A stretch of 64,000 nucleotides of DNA from JAKFWI01 sp031399165 (GTDB lineage: Bacteria > Pseudomonadota > Alphaproteobacteria > Caulobacterales > Aquidulcibacteraceae), in assembly GCA_031399165.1 (NCBI GenBank), contig JANNOO010000060.1, forward strand, positions 1-64,000, written 5' to 3'. This document shows, one piece after another, positions 42,925-52,585 of the stretch. How positions within the stretch are numbered: position 1 is the first letter of the stretch; every line of letters begins with the position of its first letter. The notes beneath the pieces were generated by a model, which did not search any database, was not told the origin of the DNA, and worked only from the letters and a program-made list of their open reading frames with translations. The position numbers and the translations under genes were made by a program.

Positions 42925-45900
42925 CTAGTATTCCTGCCGCCAACGCACCGCGACCCTTTGGTCGCCATTGGCCAGGAAGCTGGAAATCAGAAACAGCCTT
43001 GGACGCACCTGCCACTCGACGGCGGTTCCTGCACGGCCCTGAGCCCCCCCCGTCACTTCGACATAAACGTCCCGAGTGAGATATTTGCCGCCGGCCACCA
43101 ACACGCCGCCGCTGTCTTGCCGTACTTCCAGCCGGTCCAGATTAGCCGCCGCGCGCGCCACCCCCGCAATATCGAACGCCGACTGGCCCGCCAGAGTCGC
43201 CAGGCTGGCGGCAAGTTGCGCCGCTTCGAACCCCGAAAGTTCGCGGGACGACCGGCCAAACAGCAATTGCGGCAATATCTCATCTTCCGGCAGCATCGGA
43301 TCGCTGGTCAGCGCGATTTGCGGATCGACCGCGCGCCCGGTCAGCGCAACATTGGCCGTGAGATCAGGCCCCACCGCGGAAGCCAGCACATCAACCTCAG
43401 CATCCCCGGCCTCTCCAGCAAATTTGATCACCCCGCGTTCCAGATCGAAGCGCCGGCCGGCCAGGTTGAAATTACCGCGCACCAGCCGCGCCTCGCCGAA
43501 CAAGTGCGGCTCGGGCAAATCGCCGGTAAGCCGCACATCCATCGACCATTCGGCTTCCAGGCCGCGCGTGCGCGTGTAGATGCGCCCCGGCGCCAGGACG
43601 CGCACATCGAGCTTGGCAGGGATCACCGAAGCCGGATTGCCGCTTGCGCGTGGCGGCGGGCCCGGCCGGTTCACCTCGATCACGTCGATCAACGGCACGG
43701 GCGCAGCGCCCGCATCGACGATGCTGATCTGCGCCTCGCTCAGCCTGATCTCGCCTGTGAACGCAACGCCGCTCTCGCGCCATTCCAGAGCAAGGTCGCC
43801 GTCGCCCGTCGCCTGGGCGTCAGGCCTGTCCACCAAGCGCATGTTCGCCAGCTTGAGATCGAGCTTGCCGCTATCTTGACCGTTAAGCCGGCCAGAGCCC
43901 GTGACGCGGCCGGCTTTGCCATCGGTGGCGGTGAAATTCTGCAGGCTCACGCCGCTGTCATCGAAGGCAAGGGTCGCGTTCACATCGCGCAGGCGCACGC
44001 CGGAGAATTTGTCTTCAAACACGCCGCCGGCGATGACCATGCGCCCGTCGCCGGTTACGCCGCCATTGGCGAAGCGCACCGCGCCTTGGCCCTGCACCGT
44101 ACCACCAAGGTTCTGATCCAGCGGCCCAAACAGCGCCCACAAGCCTTCGATTGGTCCATCGACGCGCCAGTTTGCTTCCAGAACGCTGCCGCGTGCCGGC
44201 GTCAGCCGGAACGGTGCGGCTTCGGCGGTGATGGGAACTTGTCCTTGCACCGAAGCGGTCAGCCCGCGTCCGGACTTTGCGTCGATGGCGCCGCGCAACA
44301 CACCGCCGCCGAGCGTCGCCGTCAGATGCGCGTTCACCGCATCGCGTGACCGGCGCGCCAGACGCGCGTCAGTGAAGGTAAGGTCGGCATTGCCGGAGAG
44401 CGCTTTCCTGGCGCCAGCTAGACGAATTTCGCCGCTGATGACGCCCGCGGCCGGTTGCTGCATCACGGCCGTCAGGACTTCTAGCGGCGCTTTGTCGAAC
44501 TTGGCGTCGATCGCCACTTCATCCCGATCGCCCCGCCAGGAGGCTTCGATCGATCCGCCTCCCACGAGCGCCGCGCCGCGCGCCTCAACCGCATCGTCCT
44601 TCATCCGCAGCACCACAGGACCGCGCGTCTCGATCGCTGCGCCCGCAAATTCGCCCTGCGCCGCAAGCTGCGCGATTACGCCGTCCTTGCCGCTGACGGC
44701 CGCGTCCCCGCTTGCCGTCAGCGCGATCGGCAGTTCACCAGCCCATCCTTTGGCGCTGATTTGCGCCTTCATGCCCGTGAGCGGACCCGAAAGCCGCGCC
44801 TGCACATCGTCGGCAGCGATCGAGGCGCCGAACCGCGCCTTGCTCAGCGCCAGGTCGAGTTGCAGATTGTCGCCCTCCTTGGTGTTGGCATAATCCAGTG
44901 CGCCACGAACGACGCCGGACGTCTGCGGCGCAAGCCCATCGAGCACGCCTGAGAGCTGTACGCGCGTCGAAAACGCGCCGCCCGCGATCTGGGCGCGCCC
45001 GGTCGCTACGATCCGCGCCCAATGCACATCGAGCATATCGAACGCGACCGTTTCGTCCGCCACCGAAAGGCTGGCTGTGGCGCTCGCCAGGCGGCCGAAC
45101 AACTGGCCTTCAACGCCGACCCTGCCTTTGCGTTCGCCCTTGCCCGGCGCCAGCTCCAGACTCGCCACGACATTCTGCAAATCGGCGCCGCCAAGATTGA
45201 GCGAAGCCAGATTTGCCTTCATCATGATCGCCGGATCGCTGAGCCGGCCCGTCAACGTGCCTGTCGCGTCGGCGGTGCCGGCCAGACTCACGCCGGCTAT
45301 TTTCGCTGGCCCGCGCGCCGACGCCTCGACCTGCAGATTCGCCCGCTCTCCCACCAAACGCCCGCGCGCGCCAAGCCGCAGCCGCGCGCCCTCTACGCGC
45401 GCATATTCCACCAGCGTACCGCCGCCGGTGAACCGCAACGAAGCGTCCAGATTCGGCGTCGGGCCCAGCAGCGGACCGAACGGCTCGTAGCCCGAAAATT
45501 GCCGCGCCGCTCCCTGCGCCTTCAGCACCAGCGGCGCGTCGCGCGTATCACGGAGCGTCCAGTTCCCGCGCGCGGCGCCGCGCGCGCCCTCAAGCAGCAG
45601 GCCAAGTTCGGCTACATCCCACGCGCCATCGAAACTAGACTGCCCGTTGTCAATTTTGCCTGCGCCGGTAAGCGCCGCATGTGGGCTACGCACAGTAAAG
45701 CTCGAAAGCTGGAACGCGCCGTTCGTGCGGTCATACGCGCCCTCTGCCCGCAGCCGCGCGCCGGCCGTGATCCGGCGCATGAAATCTGGAGCGCCGATTT
45801 CGCCGCCGGCAAGCTCGCCGCTGAAGCGGACGTCCTGTCTGGCGATGAAAATCTCAGCAGGGCCTTCACCGCTTATGTCAAACCCGTCGCGCTTTGCGTG

Positions 45901-47031
45901 CGTAACATCAAGGCGTCCAGAAACACGGGTGCGCGTCTCCTCGAATTCCACGGCGCCGTCAAAGCGCGCCGCGCCTTCTGAGAAGCCTAATTCCGGGGTC
46001 AGCGCCGGAAGGTTTTTCCCTTGTAGCGCCAGCGCCACCGCGCCCACGGTTTTGAGATCGGTGTTCAGCCGGCCCCGCGCATCGGCGTCGAGCACGTCGC
46101 CGCGCAACGCCGCCTGAAACGGCGCGCCAGTTGCCGTCAGCGCATCGCCTGTCGCGTTGAGGCGCAGCGTCGCGCCAAATCGTTCCGCCAGGCCGGCGGC
46201 CGCCGGCAGATTGCCGAGCGCGAGCATTGCATCGCCGCGCCAGCCCTTCTCCGTCCAGCTGATGGCGCCTGAGGCAAGGGGCGCGCGCTCAAGCGTGGCT
46301 TGCAGCGTGCCGCCGCCTTTGGCCGGGCCGCCCTCAGCCCGCGCGGACACATTCAACGCCGCGCCCGGCGCCTGCGCCAGATGCGCCAGCACGCCGCCGG
46401 CCGCGCCTTCGACGGCCACGTTGAGCGACATGCCGTTCTCGGTTCGATAATCGATCAACGCGCTATCGCCGCCCTTATCGAGCCGCTTGAAATCCAGATA
46501 AAGCGCCTTCAGCGCGTCATCCCGGGTCAGCGCAGCGCCCGCGAACGAAAATCGCGCCGCCGGCCCGGCGACGCCTTCGTCAAGTTCGAGGCTGGCGATG
46601 CCGATCGCCGGCGCGTCCGTGTCAAAGCGCAAGCCGCCGCCCTCCCGCACGGGGGCCAGCGTAGGCTGGCGGAATACGTGCAGGCGCGCCGCTGAAACAT
46701 CCTTCAACGCCACCTGGCCCAGCAGCAAGCTCAGCGGCTTCCATTGCAGGCGCAGATTTTCCGCTCGCGCCCATACGCCGTTTTCGTCCGACAACGTCGC
46801 GCTGGCGACGCGCAAATCACCCAGGCTCGATCCCGCAACGCCTTCAATGTGCAGCGTGCCGAGCCGCCATACGCCAACCCCTTGGGCAAACGCGCCTGCA
46901 AGGCCAGGCCCTGCCGGGCCGAGGATGATCAGACTGGCGCCAACGATCAGCGCGGCGCCGCCCGCACTCGCGCGCAGCGTCCAGCGCTGGCGGCGCCAGA
47001 ACGGTGCAGCGGAAGGCGGCGCGTCGTTCAT
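42925..47031 (-). CDS. tamB: Translocation and assembly module inner membrane component TamB
   Basis: A 1368-residue AsmA-like protein: an N-terminal membrane anchor (ALIVGASLIILGPAGPGLA), over 900 residues of beta-helical repeats rich in Gly/Ala/Asp, and a C-terminal DUF490/TamB domain ending in ARPRLFLISSFLANGDQ and VAVRWRQEY. TamB spans the periplasm as a hydrophobic groove for phospholipid transport or autotransporter assembly, with TamA. It starts on the last base of the tamA stop (tgatg), so the two are coupled. Confidence 0.93.
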   Translation of the reverse strand: MNDAPPSAAPFWRRQRWTLRASAGGAALIVGASLIILGPAGPGLAGAFAQGVGVWRLGTLHIEGVAGSSLGDLRVASATLSDENGVWARAENLRLQWKPLSLLLGQVALKDVSAARLHVFRQPTLAPVREGGGLRFDTDAPAIGIASLELDEGVAGPAARFSFAGAALTRDDALKALYLDFKRLDKGGDSALIDYRTENGMSLNVAVEGAAGGVLAHLAQAPGAALNVSARAEGGPAKGGGTLQATLERAPLASGAISWTEKGWRGDAMLALGNLPAAAGLAERFGATLRLNATGDALTATGAPFQAALRGDVLDADARGRLNTDLKTVGAVALALQGKNLPALTPELGFSEGAARFDGAVEFEETRTRVSGRLDVTHAKRDGFDISGEGPAEIFIARQDVRFSGELAGGEIGAPDFMRRITAGARLRAEGAYDRTNGAFQLSSFTVRSPHAALTGAGKIDNGQSSFDGAWDVAELGLLLEGARGAARGNWTLRDTRDAPLVLKAQGAARQFSGYEPFGPLLGPTPNLDASLRFTGGGTLVEYARVEGARLRLGARGRLVGERANLQVEASARGPAKIAGVSLAGTADATGTLTGRLSDPAIMMKANLASLNLGGADLQNVVASLELAPGKGERKGRVGVEGQLFGRLASATASLSVADETVAFDMLDVHWARIVATGRAQIAGGAFSTRVQLSGVLDGLAPQTSGVVRGALDYANTKEGDNLQLDLALSKARFGASIAADDVQARLSGPLTGMKAQISAKGWAGELPIALTASGDAAVSGKDGVIAQLAAQGEFAGAAIETRGPVVLRMKDDAVEARGAALVGGGSIEASWRGDRDEVAIDAKFDKAPLEVLTAVMQQPAAGVISGEIRLAGARKALSGNADLTFTDARLARRSRDAVNAHLTATLGGGVLRGAIDAKSGRGLTASVQGQVPITAEAAPFRLTPARGSVLEANWRVDGPIEGLWALFGPLDQNLGGTVQGQGAVRFANGGVTGDGRMVIAGGVFEDKFSGVRLRDVNATLAFDDSGVSLQNFTATDGKAGRVTGSGRLNGQDSGKLDLKLANMRLVDRPDAQATGDGDLALEWRESGVAFTGEIRLSEAQISIVDAGAAPVPLIDVIEVNRPGPPPRASGNPASVIPAKLDVRVLAPGRIYTRTRGLEAEWSMDVRLTGDLPEPHLFGEARLVRGNFNLAGRRFDLERGVIKFAGEAGDAEVDVLASAVGPDLTANVALTGRAVDPQIALTSDPMLPEDEILPQLLFGRSSRELSGFEAAQLAASLATLAGQSAFDIAGVARAAANLDRLEVRQDSGGVLVAGGKYLTRDVYVEVTGGAQGRAGTAVEWQVRPRLFLISSFLANGDQRVAVRWRQEY

Positions 47032-48803
47032 CAGAACGCCTGACCAATGCTGACATAAAACGCGACATTCGCGTCGCCGGGCCGCTTGTTCAGCGGCGTA
47101 GCAATATCGATACGCAAGGGCGCGAACCCAAGATCATAACGCAGGCCAATGCCCGCGCCCCAACGCATGTCCGCGGCGTCGCTCACTTCGTTGAACGCCG
47201 AACCGCCGTCAATGAAGGCCACAGCGCCAAACGGGCCGGTAATGTGAACCCGCGCTTCCAAAGACGTTTCGAGCAGGCCCTGCCCGCCCGGCGGCTGCTC
47301 GGCCCGTTGCAGCGTTTCTGGCAAGATGGATTTGTATTCATAGCCGCGCACCGAACCGCCGCCGCCCGCGTAGAAGCGCCGATCCAGCGGCAGATCCCGT
47401 TCATCGCCCGCCACCGGCGCGACCCAGCCGCTACTGACGCGCGCGGCAAGCGTCAGGCCTGAAGTTGGCGTGAGATAGCCACGGGCGGCGCCCGTGGTGC
47501 GCACAAAGGCCGTCGTCGCCTCGCCCGTGGAAACAGCGGGCTCCACCCGCGCTTCAAGCACATAACCCTCGCGCGGATCGAAGCGGGAATCGCTGTGATC
47601 ATATTTGCCGCTAACGAAGCCGGAGAGAATATACGCGCTGCCAATCCCGCCCGCCTCGCCGTAATCTTCAACCGCCAGATTTGCGCCGACAAGGATCGCG
47701 CGCCGCGCATTGACATCCGCCTCAACGGCTACGCCGATTGAGCCGCCAAGGCGCGTATAAGCAGTGGTGTCTTCGTGGCTGGCTTCGAATGTGTAACGCA
47801 GATGCCGGCCGGGCAGAATTTCGTGCGGGCGCCAAAGCGAGGCGCTGAATTTCTGCTCCAGCTCCGCCAGCGCGCCGCCGATCGTCAACTGATCGGCACG
47901 CCCAGTGAGATTGCGGCGGGTCCACTGCGTTTGCACGCCCGCGCCTTCGGTCGTGGAATACGAAGCGCCCAATTCGATTGCGCGCTTTTTCGCCGGATCG
48001 AGCGTGACGATCACGTCGCGCCGCCCTTGCGCATCAGACTGATCGGCCAATTGCACCGCCACGCGAGAAAATGCGCCCGTGGCCGCCAAATCGCGCCGCA
48101 GATCGGTAAGGCGCTCCGGCGCGTACGCCTCGCCCGCCTGCCAGCGCGGAACCTTGGCGAGAAATTCCGGCTTCACAACGCCGGGGGTTTGCAAGCGCGC
48201 CACGCCAAGGGCGGCCGCCGAGCCCGGCGCCACAGCATATGTCACACTCATCAAGCCAGTTGCGTGATCAACGATGGCAGTGCGCGGCAGCGCTTTCGCC
48301 GTGGCGTATCCGGCGCCCTGCAGCGCGCTCACCGCCGCGGCCTCAGCCGTTAGCACATCGCCGGCGCGGGCGGGCTTTCCCTCTCCCGCCGGCGAGAGCG
48401 CTGCACGCGCCATCGCATCAGCCTCCGCAGCTGGCGCGCCGCCGGAATAATTAATCACTGGCGCAGCAAATTCGAAGCGCCGGCCAAGCGTGATCTGCAG
48501 GCGTGCGCGCGGTGGTTCATCTTCAGCCAATGCGCGCACGGCGGCGCCGTAATACCCCTCCGAACGTAACCAGGTTTCTGCCCGCGCCGCCGCTTCCTCG
48601 GCGATGCTCTCAGCGTCGAATACGGTTTCCGGCGCGGTCCGCGCCGGCAGCGTCATCGCGATCGCCGCGCGGATATCATCATTAACGCCCTCGATCGCGA
48701 CGGGATTTGCGTTCTGCGCGCGCGCGGGGGCGGCGTGCAGCACGAGCGCCGCCGCACAGGACGCAATGCCCGCGTCCCTTCCCCATTTCGCCAAACGCGT
48801 CAT
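47031..48803 (-). CDS. tamA: Outer membrane assembly protein TamA
   Basis: A 590-residue Omp85 protein from the ATG at 48803 (MTRLAKWGRDAGIASCAAALVLHAAPARAQ, a signal peptide ending ARAQ). The frame from 48941 adds 46 unlikely residues. POTRA-like domains fill residues 30-260, the beta barrel the rest, with DRRFYAGGGGSVRGYEYKS (the conserved loop 6 VRGY motif) and a C-terminal strand ending in VAFYVSIGQAF with terminal Phe. It forms the TAM complex with TamB. The 296 bases between it and the MFS gene hold no gene that I can support; its promoter should be there. Confidence 0.93.
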   Translation of the reverse strand: MTRLAKWGRDAGIASCAAALVLHAAPARAQNANPVAIEGVNDDIRAAIAMTLPARTAPETVFDAESIAEEAAARAETWLRSEGYYGAAVRALAEDEPPRARLQITLGRRFEFAAPVINYSGGAPAAEADAMARAALSPAGEGKPARAGDVLTAEAAAVSALQGAGYATAKALPRTAIVDHATGLMSVTYAVAPGSAAALGVARLQTPGVVKPEFLAKVPRWQAGEAYAPERLTDLRRDLAATGAFSRVAVQLADQSDAQGRRDVIVTLDPAKKRAIELGASYSTTEGAGVQTQWTRRNLTGRADQLTIGGALAELEQKFSASLWRPHEILPGRHLRYTFEASHEDTTAYTRLGGSIGVAVEADVNARRAILVGANLAVEDYGEAGGIGSAYILSGFVSGKYDHSDSRFDPREGYVLEARVEPAVSTGEATTAFVRTTGAARGYLTPTSGLTLAARVSSGWVAPVAGDERDLPLDRRFYAGGGGSVRGYEYKSILPETLQRAEQPPGGQGLLETSLEARVHITGPFGAVAFIDGGSAFNEVSDAADMRWGAGIGLRYDLGFAPLRIDIATPLNKRPGDANVAFYVSIGQAF

Positions 48804-49099
48804 CCAGCACCAAATCAAACGCGCGCGCCTACGCGCGCGAGGCGATGCTGGGGAGACCCGCGTTAAGGGGTGATTAACCACGTGCAAAAGGGGCGTTCTG
48901 CCTGCTTGAGGGCTATAAAAGCGTCCGAAAACGCCCGCCAAACAAGCACTTTATTCACAAGCGCTTCAGTGAGCGCGCGGCTGCTAGTTTCCCATACGGA
49001 AGAAAACCCAGCCGCATCGTGGCCGGCAAATCGATTGATGCACGGCTACACGCGACGCTCTCAACCTATCGCAGCGGGCTTTCATCGGCCTAGCGTTGC

Positions 49100-50761
49100 T
49101 TATGTCTGGATATCACGGTCCTTCGTTTCCGGCAGGAAGAAGAACATTACGACGATGCTAAACACCGCCGCGATCAGCGGGTACCAGAGTCCGTAGAAGA
49201 TGTTCCCCGTGCCGACCACTAGCGCGAACGCGATCGCCGGCAGGAAACCGCCAAACCAGCCGGTGCCAATGTGATAGGGCAGCGACAGCGCCGTGTAGCG
49301 GATGCGCGCGGGGAACAATTCCACCAGCGCCGCCGCCTGCGGCCCGTAAAGTGCAGTCGCGGCGAGTGCGAAGATCATCATCATCGCAAACACCACCGGC
49401 ATGTTCGCCTTGGCGGGATCGGCGCTCGCTGGATAGCCTTCGGCGTCAAGCGCCGTGCGCAGCTTGGTTTCGAACGCCTTGCGGGCGGCGGCGAGTTGGG
49501 CGGTGTCCATGCCCTTGCCGGTTACGCTGAGGATGGTCTGCTCGCCAAGTTGAACTCGGGCCAGCGCGCCGGGCGTTTCGATCGCGCGCGTTTCGTAGGA
49601 TACGCCAGCGTTTGACAACGCCGCCTTGGCGATATCGCAAGACGAATTATAGACCGTCCTGCCGATCGGATCGAACTGGATCGAGCAATACGCCGGGTCG
49701 GCGTAGACATAGACGGGCGCGCTATCCATCGCAGCCGCCAGCGCCGGATTGGCGGCGCGCGTCACGGTTTGGAAACCGGGGAAGAACGCCAGGGCCGCCA
49801 CGATGATGCCCGTGAGCATCACCGGCTTGCGGCCAATACGATCGGACAGCCACGCAAAGGCCAGGTAAAACGGGGCCGCGCAGATTACCACGGCGATCAT
49901 GAGCATGTTCACCACCGGCCCTGGCAGCTTCACGATGCGCTCAAGGTAGAACTGCACATAAAAGTGCGCGGTATACCAGACCACGCCCTGCGCGATCATG
50001 ATCGCAAACAGCGCCAACAGAACGATCTTTAGATTGTCCCATTTCAGAAAGCTCTCCGAGAGCGGGGCTTTTGACTGCGTCCCCTCTTCTTTCATCTTCT
50101 GGAAAGTCGGGCTTTCCTCCAGCTGCATGCGGATCCACACGCTGATGACAAGCAGGCCAGCGGAAATCAGAAAGGGAATGCGCCAACCCCAATCGGAGAA
50201 CGCTGTTTCGCCAAGGATCGTGCGCGTCGCCAGGATGACGCCCAGCGCGGCGATCAGGCCGATCGAAGCGGAGGTTTGAATCCAGCTCGTGTTTCGCCCG
50301 CGCGCGTTGTTCGGAGCGTGCTCAGCGACGTAAATCGCCGCGCCGCCATATTCACCACCGAGCGCGAAGCCCTGCACGCAACGCAGCACCAGCAACAGGA
50401 TCGGCGCCAGCACGCCAACTTGCTCAAAGGTTGGCAGCAAACCGATCAGGAACGTTGCCGCGCCCATCAGCGTGACGGTGAACAGAAACGCTTTCTTGCG
50501 GCCCAGAACGTCGCCGATCGGCCCGAACACGAGCGCGCCGACCGGGCGCATCCCGAATCCGACACCGAACAGCAAGAGGGCAACTACAAAGCCCACCGAT
50601 TCCGGAAGGTCGCTGAAAAAATGCCGGGTGATGATCGAGGTGAGCGTGCCGAAGATGAAGAAGTCATACCACTCGAACACGGTGCCCGCGGCCGACGCGG
50701 CCACGACCATTGTGCCGTTCGATGACTTGCGACCGGCTTCGTCCGCCGCTTCCACCGCCAT
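49100..50761 (-). CDS. MFS transporter, metabolite:H+ symporter type, with a large periplasmic loop
   Basis: A 553-residue MFS protein with a strong gggggag ribosome site. MHS-family marks are GTVFEWYDFFIFG, GMRPVGALVFGPIGDVLGRK (motif A) and CVQGFALGGEYGGA. The C-terminal half has AWLSDRIGRKPVML. Between residues of about 345 and 455, where relatives have a short loop, there is an insert of roughly 110 residues (PVYVYADPAYCSIQF ... NSSCDIAKAA ... KAFETKLRTAL) with two cysteines. ProP and ShiA-type relatives carry carboxylates or osmolytes. Substrate unknown. Confidence 0.9.
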   Translation of the reverse strand: MAVEAADEAGRKSSNGTMVVAASAAGTVFEWYDFFIFGTLTSIITRHFFSDLPESVGFVVALLLFGVGFGMRPVGALVFGPIGDVLGRKKAFLFTVTLMGAATFLIGLLPTFEQVGVLAPILLLVLRCVQGFALGGEYGGAAIYVAEHAPNNARGRNTSWIQTSASIGLIAALGVILATRTILGETAFSDWGWRIPFLISAGLLVISVWIRMQLEESPTFQKMKEEGTQSKAPLSESFLKWDNLKIVLLALFAIMIAQGVVWYTAHFYVQFYLERIVKLPGPVVNMLMIAVVICAAPFYLAFAWLSDRIGRKPVMLTGIIVAALAFFPGFQTVTRAANPALAAAMDSAPVYVYADPAYCSIQFDPIGRTVYNSSCDIAKAALSNAGVSYETRAIETPGALARVQLGEQTILSVTGKGMDTAQLAAARKAFETKLRTALDAEGYPASADPAKANMPVVFAMMMIFALAATALYGPQAAALVELFPARIRYTALSLPYHIGTGWFGGFLPAIAFALVVGTGNIFYGLWYPLIAAVFSIVVMFFFLPETKDRDIQT

Positions 50762-50843
50762 TACGTCTCCCCCGCACGGCTGTTTTGCCCACTTATAGCC
50801 ACGCGATAGCTTAGAACTTCCGCCTTTGCCACATGCCGCGCCG

Positions 50844-52472
50844 CTAACGGCGCCGCATGTTGCCGAATATTCCCCGCATCACTTCACGCGCCAGCGCCGA
50901 TCCCACATTCGAAAGCACCCGTCCTCCCACGCGCTCAGCCGTGCGGGTCACGGGCGTGGAGCGGCGGCTCGCGGCGCGCTTGGCTGCATCAGCCTTGGCC
51001 TTGGCGGCGGCGGCGCGGGCCTCCGCGGTGGCCTGTGCTGCGGCGGCCTTGGCCTGCGCGGTTTGCAGCTTGGTTTGCGCCGCAGCCGCGGCCTGCTCGG
51101 CCTTCGTTTTGGCGGCGGCTTCCTTGGCGGCGTCTTCGGCTGCGTTTTGCTGCGCCGCCGCCGCAGCGGCGCTCGCGGTTTTACCCGAGAGGATTTCGTA
51201 GGCGGACTGGCGATTGACCATTTTGTCGTATTTCAAGCCAAGACCGCTCGCGGCCATCAGGCTTGCACGTTCGGCCGGCGTAACCGGACCCACACGCGAA
51301 CACGGCGGCGCAATCGCGGTTATCGCCACGGGCGTCGGCGCGCCCTTGGCGTCAAGTGTGGAAACCAGCGCTTCCCCTACGCCAAGTTCCTGAATGGTCT
51401 TGAATACATCCAGCCCTTCGGCGGCGCGGAAACTTTGCGCCGCCGCCTTCACCGCTTTCTGGTCTGCCGGCGTGTAGGCGCGCAGCGCATGCTGGAAGCG
51501 ATTGCCCAATTGCGAAAGCACGATGTCGGGCACGTCGGTTGGGGACTGAGTGATGAAATATATCCCCACGCCTTTGGACCGGATCAGCCGCGCCACCTGC
51601 TCGATGCGCGTCAGCAGGGCTTTTTCAGCATCACGGAACAGCAGGTGCGCTTCGTCGAAGAAGAACACCATTTTCGGCTTATCGAGATCGCCGACCTCGG
51701 GCAGCTCCTCCCACAATTCGCTCATCAGCCAGAGCAGGAACGTGGAGTAGAGCCCCGGGCTCTGCACCAGTTTGTCCGCCGCCAGAATATTGACCACGCC
51801 GCGCCCGTCAGCCGTGGTGCGGATCATGTCGGCCAGTTCCAGGCCCGGCTCACCGAAGAACGCATCCGCGCCATCGCCTTCGAGCTGCAGCAGCTTGCGC
51901 TGCAACGCAGCCACCGTCGTCGGCGAAACGAGGCCGTATGTCTTTCCGATCTCGTCTGCGTGCTCGGAAATGTATGTCAGCAGCGAACGCAGGTCGGCCA
52001 TGTTCAGCAGCAGGCCTTCCTGCTTGCCGGCCTTTAGCCAATCGTCAGCCAGTTTGAACGCGACCGTCAGCGCGCCTTCTTGCGCATCGGTGGCTTCAAG
52101 GATGCGGCCAATCAGCACCGGCCCCATCTCGGTCAGCGTCGTGCGGATCGGATGGCCCTGCTGGCCATAGAGATCCCAGAACACCACCGGCGGCGCGTTC
52201 GGCGCATAATCGGTCAGCCCGACTTGCTTGGCGCGCTCCACCGCCCAGCCCGGCGGCGGGGCGCCCGGTGCGGCGATTCCGGAAAGATCGCCTTTCACAT
52301 CGGCTGCGAAAACGGCAATGCCCTGAAGGGCGAACGTCTCTGCCAGGCGCTGCAACGTGACGGTTTTGCCGGTGCCGGTCGCGCCGGCGATCAGGCCGTG
52401 GCGGTTGGCGCGCTTCAGCGCCATCGTCACCGGCCCATCGGGGCTCGCGCCAATCAGGATGTCCGCCGCCAT
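50844..52472 (-). CDS. HerA/YjgR-like DUF853 ATPase
   Basis: A 542-residue FtsK/HerA-type P-loop ATPase. Walker A GATGTGKTVTLQRLAE at about residue 30; SGIAAPG and YAPNAPPVVFWDLYG are typical for DUF853; Walker B is MVFFFDEAHLLF; an arginine and sensor region follows (YFITQSPTDVPD, LGNRFQHALRAYTP). Residues 440-515 are an Ala/Lys/Gln low-complexity helical stretch, and the C-terminus is basic. E. coli YjgR is the namesake; cellular role unresolved. Confidence 0.9.
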   Translation of the reverse strand: MAADILIGASPDGPVTMALKRANRHGLIAGATGTGKTVTLQRLAETFALQGIAVFAADVKGDLSGIAAPGAPPPGWAVERAKQVGLTDYAPNAPPVVFWDLYGQQGHPIRTTLTEMGPVLIGRILEATDAQEGALTVAFKLADDWLKAGKQEGLLLNMADLRSLLTYISEHADEIGKTYGLVSPTTVAALQRKLLQLEGDGADAFFGEPGLELADMIRTTADGRGVVNILAADKLVQSPGLYSTFLLWLMSELWEELPEVGDLDKPKMVFFFDEAHLLFRDAEKALLTRIEQVARLIRSKGVGIYFITQSPTDVPDIVLSQLGNRFQHALRAYTPADQKAVKAAAQSFRAAEGLDVFKTIQELGVGEALVSTLDAKGAPTPVAITAIAPPCSRVGPVTPAERASLMAASGLGLKYDKMVNRQSAYEILSGKTASAAAAAAQQNAAEDAAKEAAAKTKAEQAAAAAQTKLQTAQAKAAAAQATAEARAAAAKAKADAAKRAASRRSTPVTRTAERVGGRVLSNVGSALAREVMRGIFGNMRRR

Positions 52473-52585
52473 TCAATTTCTCCCAACGCGAACCCAAGCA
52501 TGCCTTGACCGCCCGATTGCGCCAAGTTCGTCTAATCTGGCCGGCGTGTTCTATAAGCCGGGCGGTATTCAGGCGTTAACGAACC

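Noticed and set aside
48804..49099. Possible gene in the 296-base gap between tamA and the MFS gene (open frame from 48870)
   Set aside because: The translation shows no domain, poor start context and a composition typical of non-coding frame. The gap probably holds the tamA promoter.
49100..50761. MFS insertion as a sign of gene fusion or frameshift
   Set aside because: The reading frame is continuous and the membrane pattern resumes cleanly after the insert, so it is an in-frame loop and not an assembly error.
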